Origin: Pyxidicoccus xibeiensis
Lineage (GTDB): Bacteria; Myxococcota; Myxococcia; Myxococcales; Myxococcaceae
NCBI RefSeq assembly: GCF_024198175.1
Contig: NZ_JAJVKV010000012.1
Location: 1 to 64,000 of the forward strand
Length of the DNA stretch: 64,000 nt
Direction: 5' to 3'
Shown here: one piece after another, positions 15,131 to 23,563 of the stretch
How positions within the stretch are numbered: the first letter of the stretch is position 1
Layout: the number at the start of each line of letters is the position of its first letter
Position numbers and translations under genes: made by a program
The notes under the pieces: generated by a model
Told to the model about the DNA's origin: nothing
What the model saw: only the letters and a program-made list of their open reading frames with translations
Database searches by the model: none

Positions 15131-16369
15131 ATGTCTTCCATGCATCCCAATTCCGCGCGCCCGGACTCCGCGGCGGCGCACGGCCCGCGCCTGGGGGGCC
15201 ACCTGCCCGTGCTGGATGGCGTGCGAGGCCTCGCCGTGCTCCTGGTGGTCTTCTTCCACACCACGCACCTGAGCGCCGGCAGTGCCGTGGGCAAGGCGAC
15301 GTGGTGGCTGGCGGGCGCGGGATGGACGGGCGTGGACCTGTTCTTCGTCCTGTCCGGCTTCCTCATCACCGGCATCCTGTGGGAGGCGAAGGGGCAGCCG
15401 TACTTCTTCCGCAACTTCTACATGCGCCGCTTCCTGCGCATCTTCCCGCTGTACTACCTGACGCTGGCCATCTCGTTCCTGGTGCTGCCGGCGCTCGCGG
15501 GCCGCTTCAACCTGGACGAGCGCATCACCACCGAGGGCGCCGTCTGGTACCTGCTGTACCTCTCCAACTTCTACCAGCTGTGGGTGGACACCACGCACCC
15601 CATCCTCGGCGTGGTGTGGTCGCTGGCGATTGAAGAGCAGTTCTACATCGTCTGGCCGTTCCTCATCGCCGCGGTGTCGTACCGGGGCGCCATCCGGCTG
15701 TGCCTGGGCACCATCGCCCTGGCCCTCGCCGTGCGCGTGGGGCTCGCCCTGGCCGGGGCCAGCATCGAGAGCACCTACGTGACGACGTTCAGCCGCGTGG
15801 ACTCGCTGGCCCTGGGCGGGCTGCTCGCCCTGGCGCTGCGCCACCCGGAGGGACTGGGGCTCAAGGCCTTCCCGTGGATGCGCTGGGGCGTGTACGCCGC
15901 GGTGCCGCTGGTGCTCGTCATGGTGGTGATGCCCGTGGGGCCGCTCTACGAGCTGGTGAAGCGCACGGGCGGCTACACCGCCATCGCCATCGTCTATGCG
16001 GCGGGGGTGTACAAGGCCGTGGCCGTCGCGCCGGGCCACCCCCTGCACCGCTTCCTCTCGTCGAAGCTGCTGCGGACGTATGGCAAGTACAGCTACGCCA
16101 TCTACCTCATCCACTCGCCGCTGGACGCCATCCTGCGCAGGACGGTGCTGAAGCTGCCGCTGCAGACGGTGGGGGGGACGGACATCCCCATGCAGCTGCT
16201 CTTCTATGTCGTCGCCGCGGGCCTCTCGCTGGGGCTGGCGCTGGTGAGCTGGAACCTCTTCGAGAAGCACCTGCTCAAGCTCAAGGACTACTTCCCCTAT
16301 GGGGAGCAGCGTCCGCCCGTGCCCGCCCCCGCGCCGCTCGCGGGGGGCTCACCGGGCGCCGCGAGCTGA
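15131..16369 (+). CDS. Acyltransferase-3 family membrane protein (OafA/YrhL-like)
   Basis: A 412-residue integral membrane enzyme, probably an O-acyltransferase for cell-surface sugars. The family's N-terminal signature is clear: LPVLDGVRGLAVLLVVFFHT with the essential His in helix 1, then GWTGVDLFFVLSGFLITGI and FYMRRFLRIFPLYYL. About ten membrane helices follow, with SLAIEEQFYIVWP in the middle. The C-terminus is a short Pro/Ala-rich cytosolic tail. Start is ATG 15131 or ATG 15140; neither has a strong ribosome site. It is divergent from the ECF sigma gene. The acyl acceptor is unknown. Confidence 0.92.
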   Translation: MSSMHPNSARPDSAAAHGPRLGGHLPVLDGVRGLAVLLVVFFHTTHLSAGSAVGKATWWLAGAGWTGVDLFFVLSGFLITGILWEAKGQPYFFRNFYMRRFLRIFPLYYLTLAISFLVLPALAGRFNLDERITTEGAVWYLLYLSNFYQLWVDTTHPILGVVWSLAIEEQFYIVWPFLIAAVSYRGAIRLCLGTIALALAVRVGLALAGASIESTYVTTFSRVDSLALGGLLALALRHPEGLGLKAFPWMRWGVYAAVPLVLVMVVMPVGPLYELVKRTGGYTAIAIVYAAGVYKAVAVAPGHPLHRFLSSKLLRTYGKYSYAIYLIHSPLDAILRRTVLKLPLQTVGGTDIPMQLLFYVVAAGLSLGLALVSWNLFEKHLLKLKDYFPYGEQRPPVPAPAPLAGGSPGAAS

Positions 16370-16422
16370 AGCGCGCGGACGGTAGGCCCGCGCGCTCCGT
16401 CCACGGCGAGCGCGCTGGAGGG

Positions 16423-16441
16423 CCGCACCGGACCGGTGCGG
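16423..16441. terminator. Hairpin between convergent genes
   Basis: CCGCACCG (16423-16430) pairs with CGGTGCGG (16434-16441) around a three-base loop. It lies between the end of the acyltransferase gene and the end of the opposite gene and may end transcription from both sides. No T run. Confidence 0.5.
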
Positions 16442-16450
16442 TGCCGGGGC

Positions 16451-16744
16451 TCAGTCCCGCTGGCGGCTGAGGGCCTTGGCGACGCGCAGGGCCCAGGCCT
16501 CGGCCGAGTCGAGCTCCGCGCGAGCGCTCGCGTAGAGGTCCAGGCTCTCATCCGAGCCATCGCGCGCGAAGATGGCATCATGCAAGTCTTTCTGCGCGCG
16601 CGTGAGCCAATGGCTGGCTTTGGCTCGCAACTGATTCGCCGTTTGAGGCGTCAGCTCGAGCGCATCCGGAGCCATCAGCTCCTGCTCTTCGGGGTACAGC
16701 GACGTCACCTTGTTGAACCCGGCATGTTCAATCGTCGTAGTCAT
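16451..16744 (-). CDS. Small helical protein, function unknown
   Basis: A 97-residue cytoplasmic protein. It begins MTTTIEHAGFNKVTSLYPEE and continues with three predicted helices: PQTANQLRAKASHWLTRAQK, DLHDAIFARDGSDESLDLYA and ELDSAEAWALRVAKALSRQ. It lacks Cys and membrane segments. No family recognised. The frame is open upstream, but the 71 extra codons look non-coding. The ribosome site is weak. Confidence 0.65.
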   Translation of the reverse strand: MTTTIEHAGFNKVTSLYPEEQELMAPDALELTPQTANQLRAKASHWLTRAQKDLHDAIFARDGSDESLDLYASARAELDSAEAWALRVAKALSRQRD

Positions 16745-17082
16745 GCGGTGAGAATTTGCACCGCTGGGTAGGCAGGCACCTGACCGCTGGGGCAAGGCTC
16801 CGTGTGGTTCCGAGCACTCGACCTGCCCTCGGGGGTGATACAGACGGGGGGAAGCGGATGACGCGCAATGCCATCTGAAATAAGTGCTTGCCCTTGGGCC
16901 GAAACAAGTGTGGGGCCCTGTCTCCACCTCCAATACAGACAGGTTTCCGCCCTTCATCTCCTTATAAGGGAGACCCCGTAGACATCCCGCGGGGGCTCAC
17001 CGTGACGCGCCGCCGGGCTCCGATACAACGTGAAACAGCCGGCGGGGTCCGACGCGGTGTCTGCCTTTTCGGCGGGGGCCCG
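16745..17082. other. 338-base intergenic region, no gene seen
   Basis: The interval lies upstream of the small helical protein and downstream of the SARP-like regulator. It is lower in GC than its surroundings. A near-palindrome TCTCC-TTATAA-GGGAGA at about 16959-16975 could be part of a transcript end for the regulator gene. No convincing reading frame or RNA gene was found. Confidence 0.5.
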
Positions 17083-19155
17083 CTATGCGCTGGGAATGCC
17101 CCGGACCCGCGACCTGATGCGGGCGGCCTCGTCGGCATTCCCTGTCTCATCCAGCAGCGCGGCGGCGCGGTGGTAGAGCAGGGCGGCCTCCAGGTGCCGC
17201 AGCGCCCCCGCCTCGGCATGTGCCGCCGCCAGCAGGAAGGGCACGGCGCGCCGGGGCTCGCCGCCGTCCAGCCAGTGCTGCGCCACCACCGCCGGTGCCG
17301 CCTTGCGCAGCTCCAGCGCCGCCGCCAGCCGCCGGTGGAACAGCGCCTCCAGCGAGCGCGGGACACCCTGGCGCACCACCTCGAAGAGCAGGTCGTGCGT
17401 GAAGCGCTCCCCGCGGAAGATCTGCGCCGCCTCCAGCTCCGCCAGGTGCGTGGCCAGCGAGAGGGTGTTCATCTCCAGCACCTCGCCGGCCAGCTCCAGG
17501 CCGAAGGACGTCCTCGCCAGCGACGCCAGCCGCGCCACCTGCAGGGCGGAGGGAGACAGCCGCTCCAGGCGCTGCTGGATGAGCTGCTGGCCCCGGCCGG
17601 ACGGCGGCACGTGCTCGGGCCAGCCGCGCTCCAGCCCGCCCGTCTCCAGCAGGTGCTTGAGCGTCTCGGTGATGAAGAGCGGGTTGCCGCCCGTGTGCCG
17701 CGACACGTCGCCCACCAGCCGGTCCACCCCGGGCAGGTCCAGGCTGTTGAGCAGCGCGCCCACCGCGTCCAGGCCCAGCGGCGCCAGCTCGATGACGACG
17801 GCCAGCCCCGCCACCACCAGCTGCTGGATGCAGGCGGCCGCCTGGGGCGACAGCTCGTCCTTCCGGAACGTGTCGATGAAGCGCGGGAAGCGCCCCCCTG
17901 GCCCGGGGGCGTGACGGCGCGACAGCATCAGCACCGCGAACTCGGCCGTGGCGGAGTCCATGTACTGCAGGTCATCCGCGACGAGCGCGTCCACCCCCGC
18001 GCACAGCTGGTAGATGAGCTCGCAGTGCGCCTCGAGGAAGCGGCTGCGGTCCGCCTCGTCCGCCATGGGCGGGGGCACCCCTTCCGGCCCGGCCTGGTCC
18101 GGCAGCAGCCGCGCCAGCTCGCGCCGCACCCACGGCTCCAGCTTCGTGTCCGGCCGCTTCGCCAAGAGCTGCCGCACCAGCCGCACGTGCGAGGAGTACG
18201 GCACGTTCGACTCTCCCGGCCGCGCCTCCAGGGAGATGTGCGCGCCGCGCGACGCGGCGAAGTCGTGCGCCAGCCGCGTCTTCCCCACGCCGGGCTCGCC
18301 GAAGAGGAAGATGGTCTGCCCCGCCTCCCACGCCGCCTCCATCCGCGCCCACTCGCGCTCGCGGCCCACCAGCACCGGCGGGCGCAGCACCGACAGCGGC
18401 AGCTTCGCCTTCACCACGGTGGCGGGCTTGCCCGCCGCCGGGCCCCGCTCGATTTCCCGCGCGAGCGCCACCGTCTCCGGCAGCGGCGTGGTGGCCAGCT
18501 CCTCGCGCAGCAGGCGCCGGCACCGCTCGAAGGCGTTGAGCGCCGCCATCCGGTCCCCGGACACGTAGTGCAGCCGCATCAGCCGCCGCCACGCCTCCTC
18601 CGAGTACGGGTCCATCCCCAACAGCCGCTCCGCCAGTGTCAGCGCCCCGGACAAATCGCCCCGCCGCTCACATGCCTCGGACTCCGAGTGCACGGCGCGC
18701 CGGCGCAGCTTGTCCACCCGCTCGCGCGCACCCTCCAGCCACGACTGGAACTCGGCGCAGTCGTCGTACTCCAGCGCACCCAGCAGCACGCCGTCCAGCG
18801 CCAGGGCCTGCGCGTACCGCCCCGACAGCACGTGCGCCTGCAGCTCCGCGGCGTCCGTGACCACCCGCTCACACAGTGAGAGCACGTCCGTGCCCTGCAC
18901 CAGCTCCGCGGCGCACGCCAGCCGCAGCCGCCGCAGCAGCTGGCGCATGTTGTTGCGCGCCGTCGTCTCGCTGGAGTCCGCCCACAGCAGGCCCGCGAGC
19001 CGGTACTTGGGGTGCGGCCCTTCCAGCGCGAGCCATGCCAGCACGCCGGCCGTGCGACGCTCCAATGGGATGAGCGCCTCGCCGCACCGGAGCCGGGCCT
19101 CGCCCAGGAGCTCCAGGCGGACGCCTGCCGTACCTGACACGTCGTCTCCTGCCAT
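17083..19155 (-). CDS. SARP/BTAD-type transcriptional regulator with AAA ATPase domain
   Basis: A 690-residue regulator. The N-terminal 90 residues look like a winged-helix DNA-binding domain (VRLELLGEARLRCGEALIPL, RLAGLLWADSSETTARNNMR). A bacterial transcriptional activation domain follows, about 100-250 (SWLEGARERVDKLRRRAV, ERLLGMDPYSEEAWRRLMRL). Then comes an ATPase with Walker A GEPGVGKTR and Walker-B-like DALVADDLQYMDSA, and a helical C-terminus. There is no LuxR-type helix-turn-helix at the end. ATG 19155 is preferred because GGGGAGG lies 4 bases upstream; ATG 19206 is in frame. It is divergent from the FAD monooxygenase gene, its likely target. Confidence 0.87.
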   Translation of the reverse strand: MAGDDVSGTAGVRLELLGEARLRCGEALIPLERRTAGVLAWLALEGPHPKYRLAGLLWADSSETTARNNMRQLLRRLRLACAAELVQGTDVLSLCERVVTDAAELQAHVLSGRYAQALALDGVLLGALEYDDCAEFQSWLEGARERVDKLRRRAVHSESEACERRGDLSGALTLAERLLGMDPYSEEAWRRLMRLHYVSGDRMAALNAFERCRRLLREELATTPLPETVALAREIERGPAAGKPATVVKAKLPLSVLRPPVLVGREREWARMEAAWEAGQTIFLFGEPGVGKTRLAHDFAASRGAHISLEARPGESNVPYSSHVRLVRQLLAKRPDTKLEPWVRRELARLLPDQAGPEGVPPPMADEADRSRFLEAHCELIYQLCAGVDALVADDLQYMDSATAEFAVLMLSRRHAPGPGGRFPRFIDTFRKDELSPQAAACIQQLVVAGLAVVIELAPLGLDAVGALLNSLDLPGVDRLVGDVSRHTGGNPLFITETLKHLLETGGLERGWPEHVPPSGRGQQLIQQRLERLSPSALQVARLASLARTSFGLELAGEVLEMNTLSLATHLAELEAAQIFRGERFTHDLLFEVVRQGVPRSLEALFHRRLAAALELRKAAPAVVAQHWLDGGEPRRAVPFLLAAAHAEAGALRHLEAALLYHRAAALLDETGNADEAARIRSRVRGIPSA

Positions 19156-19334
19156 GTCCTCCCCGGGCCCCCCTCGGATGGGAGAGCCCGGAACGTAACA
19201 CGCCATACCCGGTCATCCGTCACGGGTAGGGATTGCCCCAGGGGTGACAAATTTTGCGTGTGGGTTTTCCGCCATACGGCAGCTCGCCGCTCTGGGTGGA
19301 TGGCCTGTCAAAGGCGTTCCGAAAACTTTCGCCC

Positions 19335-19366
19335 GTCACAGCGTGGTCACACCCTTGGGTTAATCA
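19335..19366 (+). promoter_or_regulatory. Candidate SARP operator and promoter for the monooxygenase gene
   Basis: Two direct heptamers, GTCACAG (19335-19341) and GTCACAC (19346-19352), are spaced by four bases, giving an 11-bp period. Eight bases downstream lies TAATCA (19361-19366), a plausible -10 element. SARP activators are known to bind direct heptamer repeats with this period, the last one eight bases from the -10. A separate inverted repeat TACCCG-N11-CGGGTA lies at 19206-19228, near the regulator's own start. Confidence 0.5.
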
Positions 19367-19395
19367 ATATGCGAGAGATTGCCCAAGGAGGCACC

Positions 19396-20991
19396 ATGGG
19401 TTGCGACAGCCAACAGTCCGACATGCAGGTAGATGTCATCATCAGCGGCTGCGGTCCGGTGGGTGCGCTGACAGGCAACCTGCTCGGGCTGATGGGGGTG
19501 CGGACGCTGCTGCTGGAGCGGGACACGGCGCCCCACGGCGAGCCCCGCGCCTTCTCGTGCGACGACGAGGGGCTGCGCATCTACCAGGCCACGGGGCTGC
19601 TGGACCTGCTGCGCAAGGACATGCGTGAGACGCGCTTCGCGGAGTACGTGGGCGGCACCGGCCAGCGCTTCGCGGAGGTGCACACCGGCGACACCGACTT
19701 CGGCTTCGGGCACACGCCGCTGTGGTTCTTCCACCAGCCGCTGCTGGAGCGCGAGCTGCGCGAGGGGCTCAAGCGCTTCGAGCACGTGGAGCTGCGCCAG
19801 GGGATGGCGGTGGAGCGGGTGGAGCAGGACGCGTCCGGGGTGACGGTGCGCTACCGGGACGCCGTCACGGGCGCGGAGCACTCGGTGCGCGGCCGGTACC
19901 TGCTGGCCTGTGACGGCGCGCGCAGCGGCGTGCGCAAGACGATGGGCATCCAGATGTCGGGCAAGGCGTACGGCGAGCCCTGGCTGGCGGTGTCCGGCAC
20001 CATCGAGGGCCCGGCCCCTGAAATCTGCCGCTTCGTGTGCGACCCGAAGCGCCCGGCCTTCGTCGCCACGGGCGCGGTGAACCAGCTCCGCTGGGAGTTC
20101 ATGATGCTCCCCGGCGAGACGCGCGAGGAGCTGGAGCGGCCGGAGACGATTGCGAAGCTGATTGCCCCCTACATCGACCCGTCGCGGGTCCGAATCGAGC
20201 GGGCGCAGGTGTACACGTTCCACTGCCTCAACGCGGCGCGCTGGCGCGACGGCAACGTCTTCCTGCTGGGCGACGCGGCGCACACCATGCCGCCCTTCAT
20301 GGGCCAGGGGCTGGTGTCCGGCCTGCGTGACGCGTCCAACCTGGCGTGGAAGCTCAAGCGCGTGCTGCACGGGCAGGCGCCGGACGCGCTGCTGGACACC
20401 TACGAGCAGGAGCGCCGGCCGCACGTGGAGGCGGTGCAGAAGCTCTGCGTGCAGGTGGGCCACCTCTTCCTGGCGCGCAACCCCTGGGTGGCCGCCGCGC
20501 GCGACGCGGTGATGCGCACCATGCAGCGCATCCCCCGCGTGCGCCGCTTCATCCAGGGCTTCGAGTTCAAGCAGCCGCCGCTGCATGACCGGGGCTACTA
20601 CTTCGGCGGCAAGCCCGCGGCCGGCAAGGCGGCGGAGGGGACGTACTTCCCGCAGCCCCGCGTGCGGCTGGAGTCCGGCGAGGAGGTGCTCCTCGACGAC
20701 ACCCTGGGCAACGACTTCACCGTGCTGTGCCGGCATGACGCTCCGGCGGCCGAGCTGGCCGCGGCGCGCGGGCTGGCGGAGTCGCTGGGCGGCCGGCTCT
20801 TGACGTTCCGCCCCTCGGCGCAGGGCCCGGCGAAGGCGGACGCCCCGGCCGTCGAGGACGTCACCGGGAAGCTCACCGAGTGGTTCTCCCGCTACACCGC
20901 CGACGTGGTGGTGCTGCGGCCGGACCGCTTCGTCTTCGGCGCCGTGAAGTCCCAGCGCCTCCCGGAGCTGCGCCAGGCGCTGGGGGTGTGA
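19396..20991 (+). CDS. FAD-dependent aromatic-ring monooxygenase (MhpA/PheA-like)
   Basis: A 531-residue flavoprotein hydroxylase. It has the Rossmann motif VDVIISGCGPVGALTGNLLG near residue 17, with Gly-Cys-Gly in place of the usual Gly-x-Gly. The family segment PRAFSCDDEGLRIYQATGLL follows, and the second FAD motif is GDAAHTMPPFMGQGLVSGLR. A thioredoxin-like C-terminal domain of about 150 residues matches the MhpA/phenol hydroxylase group, which hydroxylates aromatic substrates with NADPH and O2. AAGGAGG six bases upstream fixes the start. It stands alone opposite a SARP-type activator, so it may tailor a secondary metabolite or degrade an aromatic; the substrate is unknown. Confidence 0.88.
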   Translation: MGCDSQQSDMQVDVIISGCGPVGALTGNLLGLMGVRTLLLERDTAPHGEPRAFSCDDEGLRIYQATGLLDLLRKDMRETRFAEYVGGTGQRFAEVHTGDTDFGFGHTPLWFFHQPLLERELREGLKRFEHVELRQGMAVERVEQDASGVTVRYRDAVTGAEHSVRGRYLLACDGARSGVRKTMGIQMSGKAYGEPWLAVSGTIEGPAPEICRFVCDPKRPAFVATGAVNQLRWEFMMLPGETREELERPETIAKLIAPYIDPSRVRIERAQVYTFHCLNAARWRDGNVFLLGDAAHTMPPFMGQGLVSGLRDASNLAWKLKRVLHGQAPDALLDTYEQERRPHVEAVQKLCVQVGHLFLARNPWVAAARDAVMRTMQRIPRVRRFIQGFEFKQPPLHDRGYYFGGKPAAGKAAEGTYFPQPRVRLESGEEVLLDDTLGNDFTVLCRHDAPAAELAAARGLAESLGGRLLTFRPSAQGPAKADAPAVEDVTGKLTEWFSRYTADVVVLRPDRFVFGAVKSQRLPELRQALGV

Positions 20992-21019
20992 GCCACGCCG
21001 ACACCCCGGCGCCATGAAT

Positions 21020-21037
21020 CAACTAAGGCCTTAGTTG
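21020..21037. promoter_or_regulatory. Operator 1 of the BlaI-type regulator (perfect 18-bp palindrome)
   Basis: CAACTAAGGCCTTAGTTG is a perfect palindrome 46 bases upstream of the blaI-like start. With the second copy at 21043-21060 it matches the paired-dyad operators used by BlaI/MecI/CopY repressors. Confidence 0.8.
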
Positions 21038-21042
21038 ACGAA

Positions 21043-21060
21043 CAACTAAGGTCTTAGTAG
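21043..21060. promoter_or_regulatory. Operator 2 of the BlaI-type regulator (imperfect palindrome)
   Basis: CAACTAAGGTCTTAGTAG repeats operator 1 with three changes. The two dyad centres are 23 bp apart, about two helical turns, so two dimers could bind the same face. It ends 23 bases before the GTG start and would block the promoter. Confidence 0.75.
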
Positions 21061-21083
21061 TTTGCTGCTCACGGAGGTTCCGC

Positions 21084-21482
21084 GTGACTGGCAAACCCGA
21101 GCCCGAAGCGCCCCGGCCGTTGACGCCGGTGGAGCTCGAGCTGATGCAGATTGTCTGGAGACTCGGCGAGGTGAGCGTGGCGGACGTGCTCGCCGCGCTG
21201 CCGGCGGAGCGCGCGCTCGCGTACACCTCGGTCTCCACCGTGCTGCGCATCCTGGAGCAGAAGGGCGTGGTGAAGAGCCGCAAGCAGGGGCGTGGCCACC
21301 TGTACTCGGCGGTGCTGCCGCGGGACACCTACGAGGCGCAGAGCCTGCGCCACCTGGTGGACACCGTCTTCGCCGGCACACCGTCCGCGCTGGTGGCGCG
21401 GCTGGTGGAAGCGGTGCCGCTGCCTCCCGAGGAGGTGGAGCGCATCCGCAAGCTACTCCAGTCCAAGGGGGGCAAGCCGTGA
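21084..21482 (+). CDS. blaI: BlaI/MecI/CopY family repressor
   Basis: A 132-residue cytoplasmic repressor. The winged helix is typical: LTPVELELMQIVWRLGEVSV, then ALAYTSVSTVLRILEQKGVV and the wing KSRKQGRGHLYSAVL. The dimer helices follow (SLRHLVDTVFAGTPSALVAR). In this family, cleavage by a partner membrane peptidase inactivates the repressor. The start is GTG 21084 with ACGGAGG upstream. Two palindromic operators precede it, so it is very likely self-repressed. Its stop overlaps the GTG of the M56 peptidase gene (GTGA). Confidence 0.92.
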   Translation: MTGKPEPEAPRPLTPVELELMQIVWRLGEVSVADVLAALPAERALAYTSVSTVLRILEQKGVVKSRKQGRGHLYSAVLPRDTYEAQSLRHLVDTVFAGTPSALVARLVEAVPLPPEEVERIRKLLQSKGGKP

Positions 21483-23095
21483 GTGCCGCCCTCCGGGAGC
21501 TCGCATCATTATATGTCGCGGTGGCGCTGCTCCTCCCGGTGGCGCTGCTGCTGGCGCGAGGCGCGCTGGCGCTGCTCGCGAAGGTGGGCGCGCCGCTGTC
21601 CGCCCGCCAGTCACTGAGCGTGGGGCGGGGCGCGCTGCTGCTCGCGCTCGTCCTGCCGCTGCTGGCCACGGCCGCGCACGCGCTGGCTCCAGCCGGGCCG
21701 CTCTTCACCTTCGAGCGCTCGGTGGCGCGCCATGCTGGAAGGCTCCCCGCGCCTGCGTGGGACGCACCCGCCGCCAGGGCTTCGCCCACACCGCGCGCCG
21801 CCGCGCCGTCGCTGCCGCCCGTGGTGCCGCTCGTCGCGCTCGCGCTGGTGGTGGGCGCGGCGCTCTTCACCGCGCGGGCGCTGGTGCGCCACCAGCGGCT
21901 GCTGCGCCGGCTGGAGTCCCTGCCCCGCGTGCGGAGCGTGGGCCGCGTCCGGGTGGTGCTGGGCGAAGAGGGCATGCCCGCCTTCTCCGCGTGGTTCCCG
22001 CGCCTCCGGGGCCTGCCTTCCGCGTATGTGGTGGTGCCGCCCGTCCTCCTCGGCGACGCGGAGGTCTTCCGGCTCACGGTGCTGCACGAGCTGCAGCACC
22101 ACCGCCAGCGCGACACGCACCTGGCCTTCGCGCGCCTCGTCCTCACCGGCGCCTTCTTCTGGCACCCGGCCGCGCATCTCTTGTCGCGCTGGCTCGTCGC
22201 GCTGCAGGAGCTGGCGTGTGACGAGGCGCTGGTGGCCAGCGGCCGTGCCCAGGTGCACGCCTACGCCCGCTGCCTGCTGCAGGCGGCGCTCTCCCTCCCG
22301 GGCGCACCGCCCCTTCCCGCCGGAGCCACCGGCATGTCCCACCCGACCACCCGGAGAATCCAGATGCTGTTCCAACCCCGTCCCCTCCGCTCCCACGGCG
22401 CCCCGGCGCTCCTGGCCGCGCTGTGCTTCATCCTCCTTCCCCTGGCCACGCTGGCGCAGGGCGCGGCGCGTGGCCGCACGGTGACGCTGGCGGAGGCGCA
22501 GGCGCTCGTGAAGTCCAGCCAGCCGGAGGGAGACCTGCCGGTGGTGGTGGACGCGCGGGTGGTGGAGCAGCTCAACAAGCTCCTCTCCACGGAGAAGGGC
22601 CGCGCCTTCATGAAGCGCGGGCTGGCCAACCTGGCGCCGCAGCGTGAGGCGCTGGCCGGGCCGCTGCGCGCCAAGGGGCTTCCCGAGGGCCTGCTCGCGG
22701 TGGCCCTCATCGAGTCCGCCGCGACGAACATGCCGGAGACGGACGGGCGTCCGTCGCTGGCCCCGGGCCTGCGTGGCGCGGGCGTGTGGATGTTCATCCC
22801 CGACACGGCGCGGCGCTACGGCCTGGAGGTGAGCGCCACGCGTGACGAGCGGCTGGACGTGACGCGTGAGACGCAGGCCGCCGCGGCGCTGCTGTCAGAC
22901 CTGCATGCGCGCTACAGCGACTGGCGGCTGGCGCTCGCCGCGTACAACCAGGGCGAGAAGAAGGTGGACCAGGCGCTCGCCGCGGGCGGCAGCCGCGACG
23001 TGTCGGCGCTCATGGCCGGCGGCCACCTCAACGAGTACACCGCCATGGTGCAGGCGGGGCTGCTCATCCTCCGCAACCCGCACCTGCTGGACTGA
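21479..23095 (+). CDS. M56 (BlaR1-like) membrane peptidase fused to a lytic-transglycosylase domain
   Basis: A 538-residue protein. The N-terminal half is an M56 peptidase: membrane helices near the start (LYVAVALLLPVALLLARGAL), around residue 60 and around residue 115. The zinc motif HELQHHRQRDTH has His203-Glu204 and His207, and LACDEALVASG supplies the third ligand. After another hydrophobic segment the sensor position holds no penicillin-binding domain. Instead there is an SLT-type transglycosylase fold: VALIESAAT with catalytic Glu412, GAGVWMFIPDTARRYGLEV, then WRLALAAYNQGEKKVDQALA. It is translationally coupled to blaI (GTGA). It probably links cell-wall state to release of the repressor. 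Confidence 0.87.
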   Translation: MSAALRELASLYVAVALLLPVALLLARGALALLAKVGAPLSARQSLSVGRGALLLALVLPLLATAAHALAPAGPLFTFERSVARHAGRLPAPAWDAPAARASPTPRAAAPSLPPVVPLVALALVVGAALFTARALVRHQRLLRRLESLPRVRSVGRVRVVLGEEGMPAFSAWFPRLRGLPSAYVVVPPVLLGDAEVFRLTVLHELQHHRQRDTHLAFARLVLTGAFFWHPAAHLLSRWLVALQELACDEALVASGRAQVHAYARCLLQAALSLPGAPPLPAGATGMSHPTTRRIQMLFQPRPLRSHGAPALLAALCFILLPLATLAQGAARGRTVTLAEAQALVKSSQPEGDLPVVVDARVVEQLNKLLSTEKGRAFMKRGLANLAPQREALAGPLRAKGLPEGLLAVALIESAATNMPETDGRPSLAPGLRGAGVWMFIPDTARRYGLEVSATRDERLDVTRETQAAAALLSDLHARYSDWRLALAAYNQGEKKVDQALAAGGSRDVSALMAGGHLNEYTAMVQAGLLILRNPHLLD

Positions 23096-23099
23096 CGCG

Positions 23100-23480
23100 C
23101 TACTTGATGCTCAGCGACACCTCTTCACCGGCGCGCACGGGGAGCTCCTCCTCGCTGGTGTAGCTCCGCCGGGTGCCGATGCGCTCGTCATCCCCGAAGG
23201 TGCCAATCTGCTCCAGGCCGAAGCGGACCCGGTCCGCGGTGCCAATCATGTGGTGGGGAAGGGTGAAGGTGCGCCTCGTCATCCCCGGGACGGTGCCCAG
23301 CCGGACGCGGCCCGCTCCGTTCAGCACGTAGAGGTTGAAGTCGACGGTCTTCTGGTTCTCCACCACCACCGTCGTCTTCGGCGGAGGCGGCTTGTCGGGG
23401 TCCTCCACCGTCTGCGCGCTGCTGCAGGAGACGGTGGAGGCCAGGAGCAGCAGGAGCGGGACGACCTGGACGGCGCGCAT
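23100..23480 (-). CDS. Small lipoprotein, function unknown
   Basis: A 126-residue lipoprotein (MRAVQVVPLLLLLASTVSCS, lipobox TVSC). The mature part starts with a Pro-rich linker, then beta-strands such as TTVVVENQKTVDFNLYVLNG and RVRFGLEQIGTFGDDERI. The end EVSLSIK resembles small immunoglobulin-like periplasmic domains. It ends four bases after the convergent M56 gene. No family recognised. Confidence 0.75.
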   Translation of the reverse strand: MRAVQVVPLLLLLASTVSCSSAQTVEDPDKPPPPKTTVVVENQKTVDFNLYVLNGAGRVRLGTVPGMTRRTFTLPHHMIGTADRVRFGLEQIGTFGDDERIGTRRSYTSEEELPVRAGEEVSLSIK

Positions 23481-23563
23481 GGGAGCCCTCGTTTCGGTGA
23501 AGGGGGCTGGATTGTGGACCAGGAGTGAACCGCGCCGCGCCACCCGGTCCTTCCCTTTGTCAC

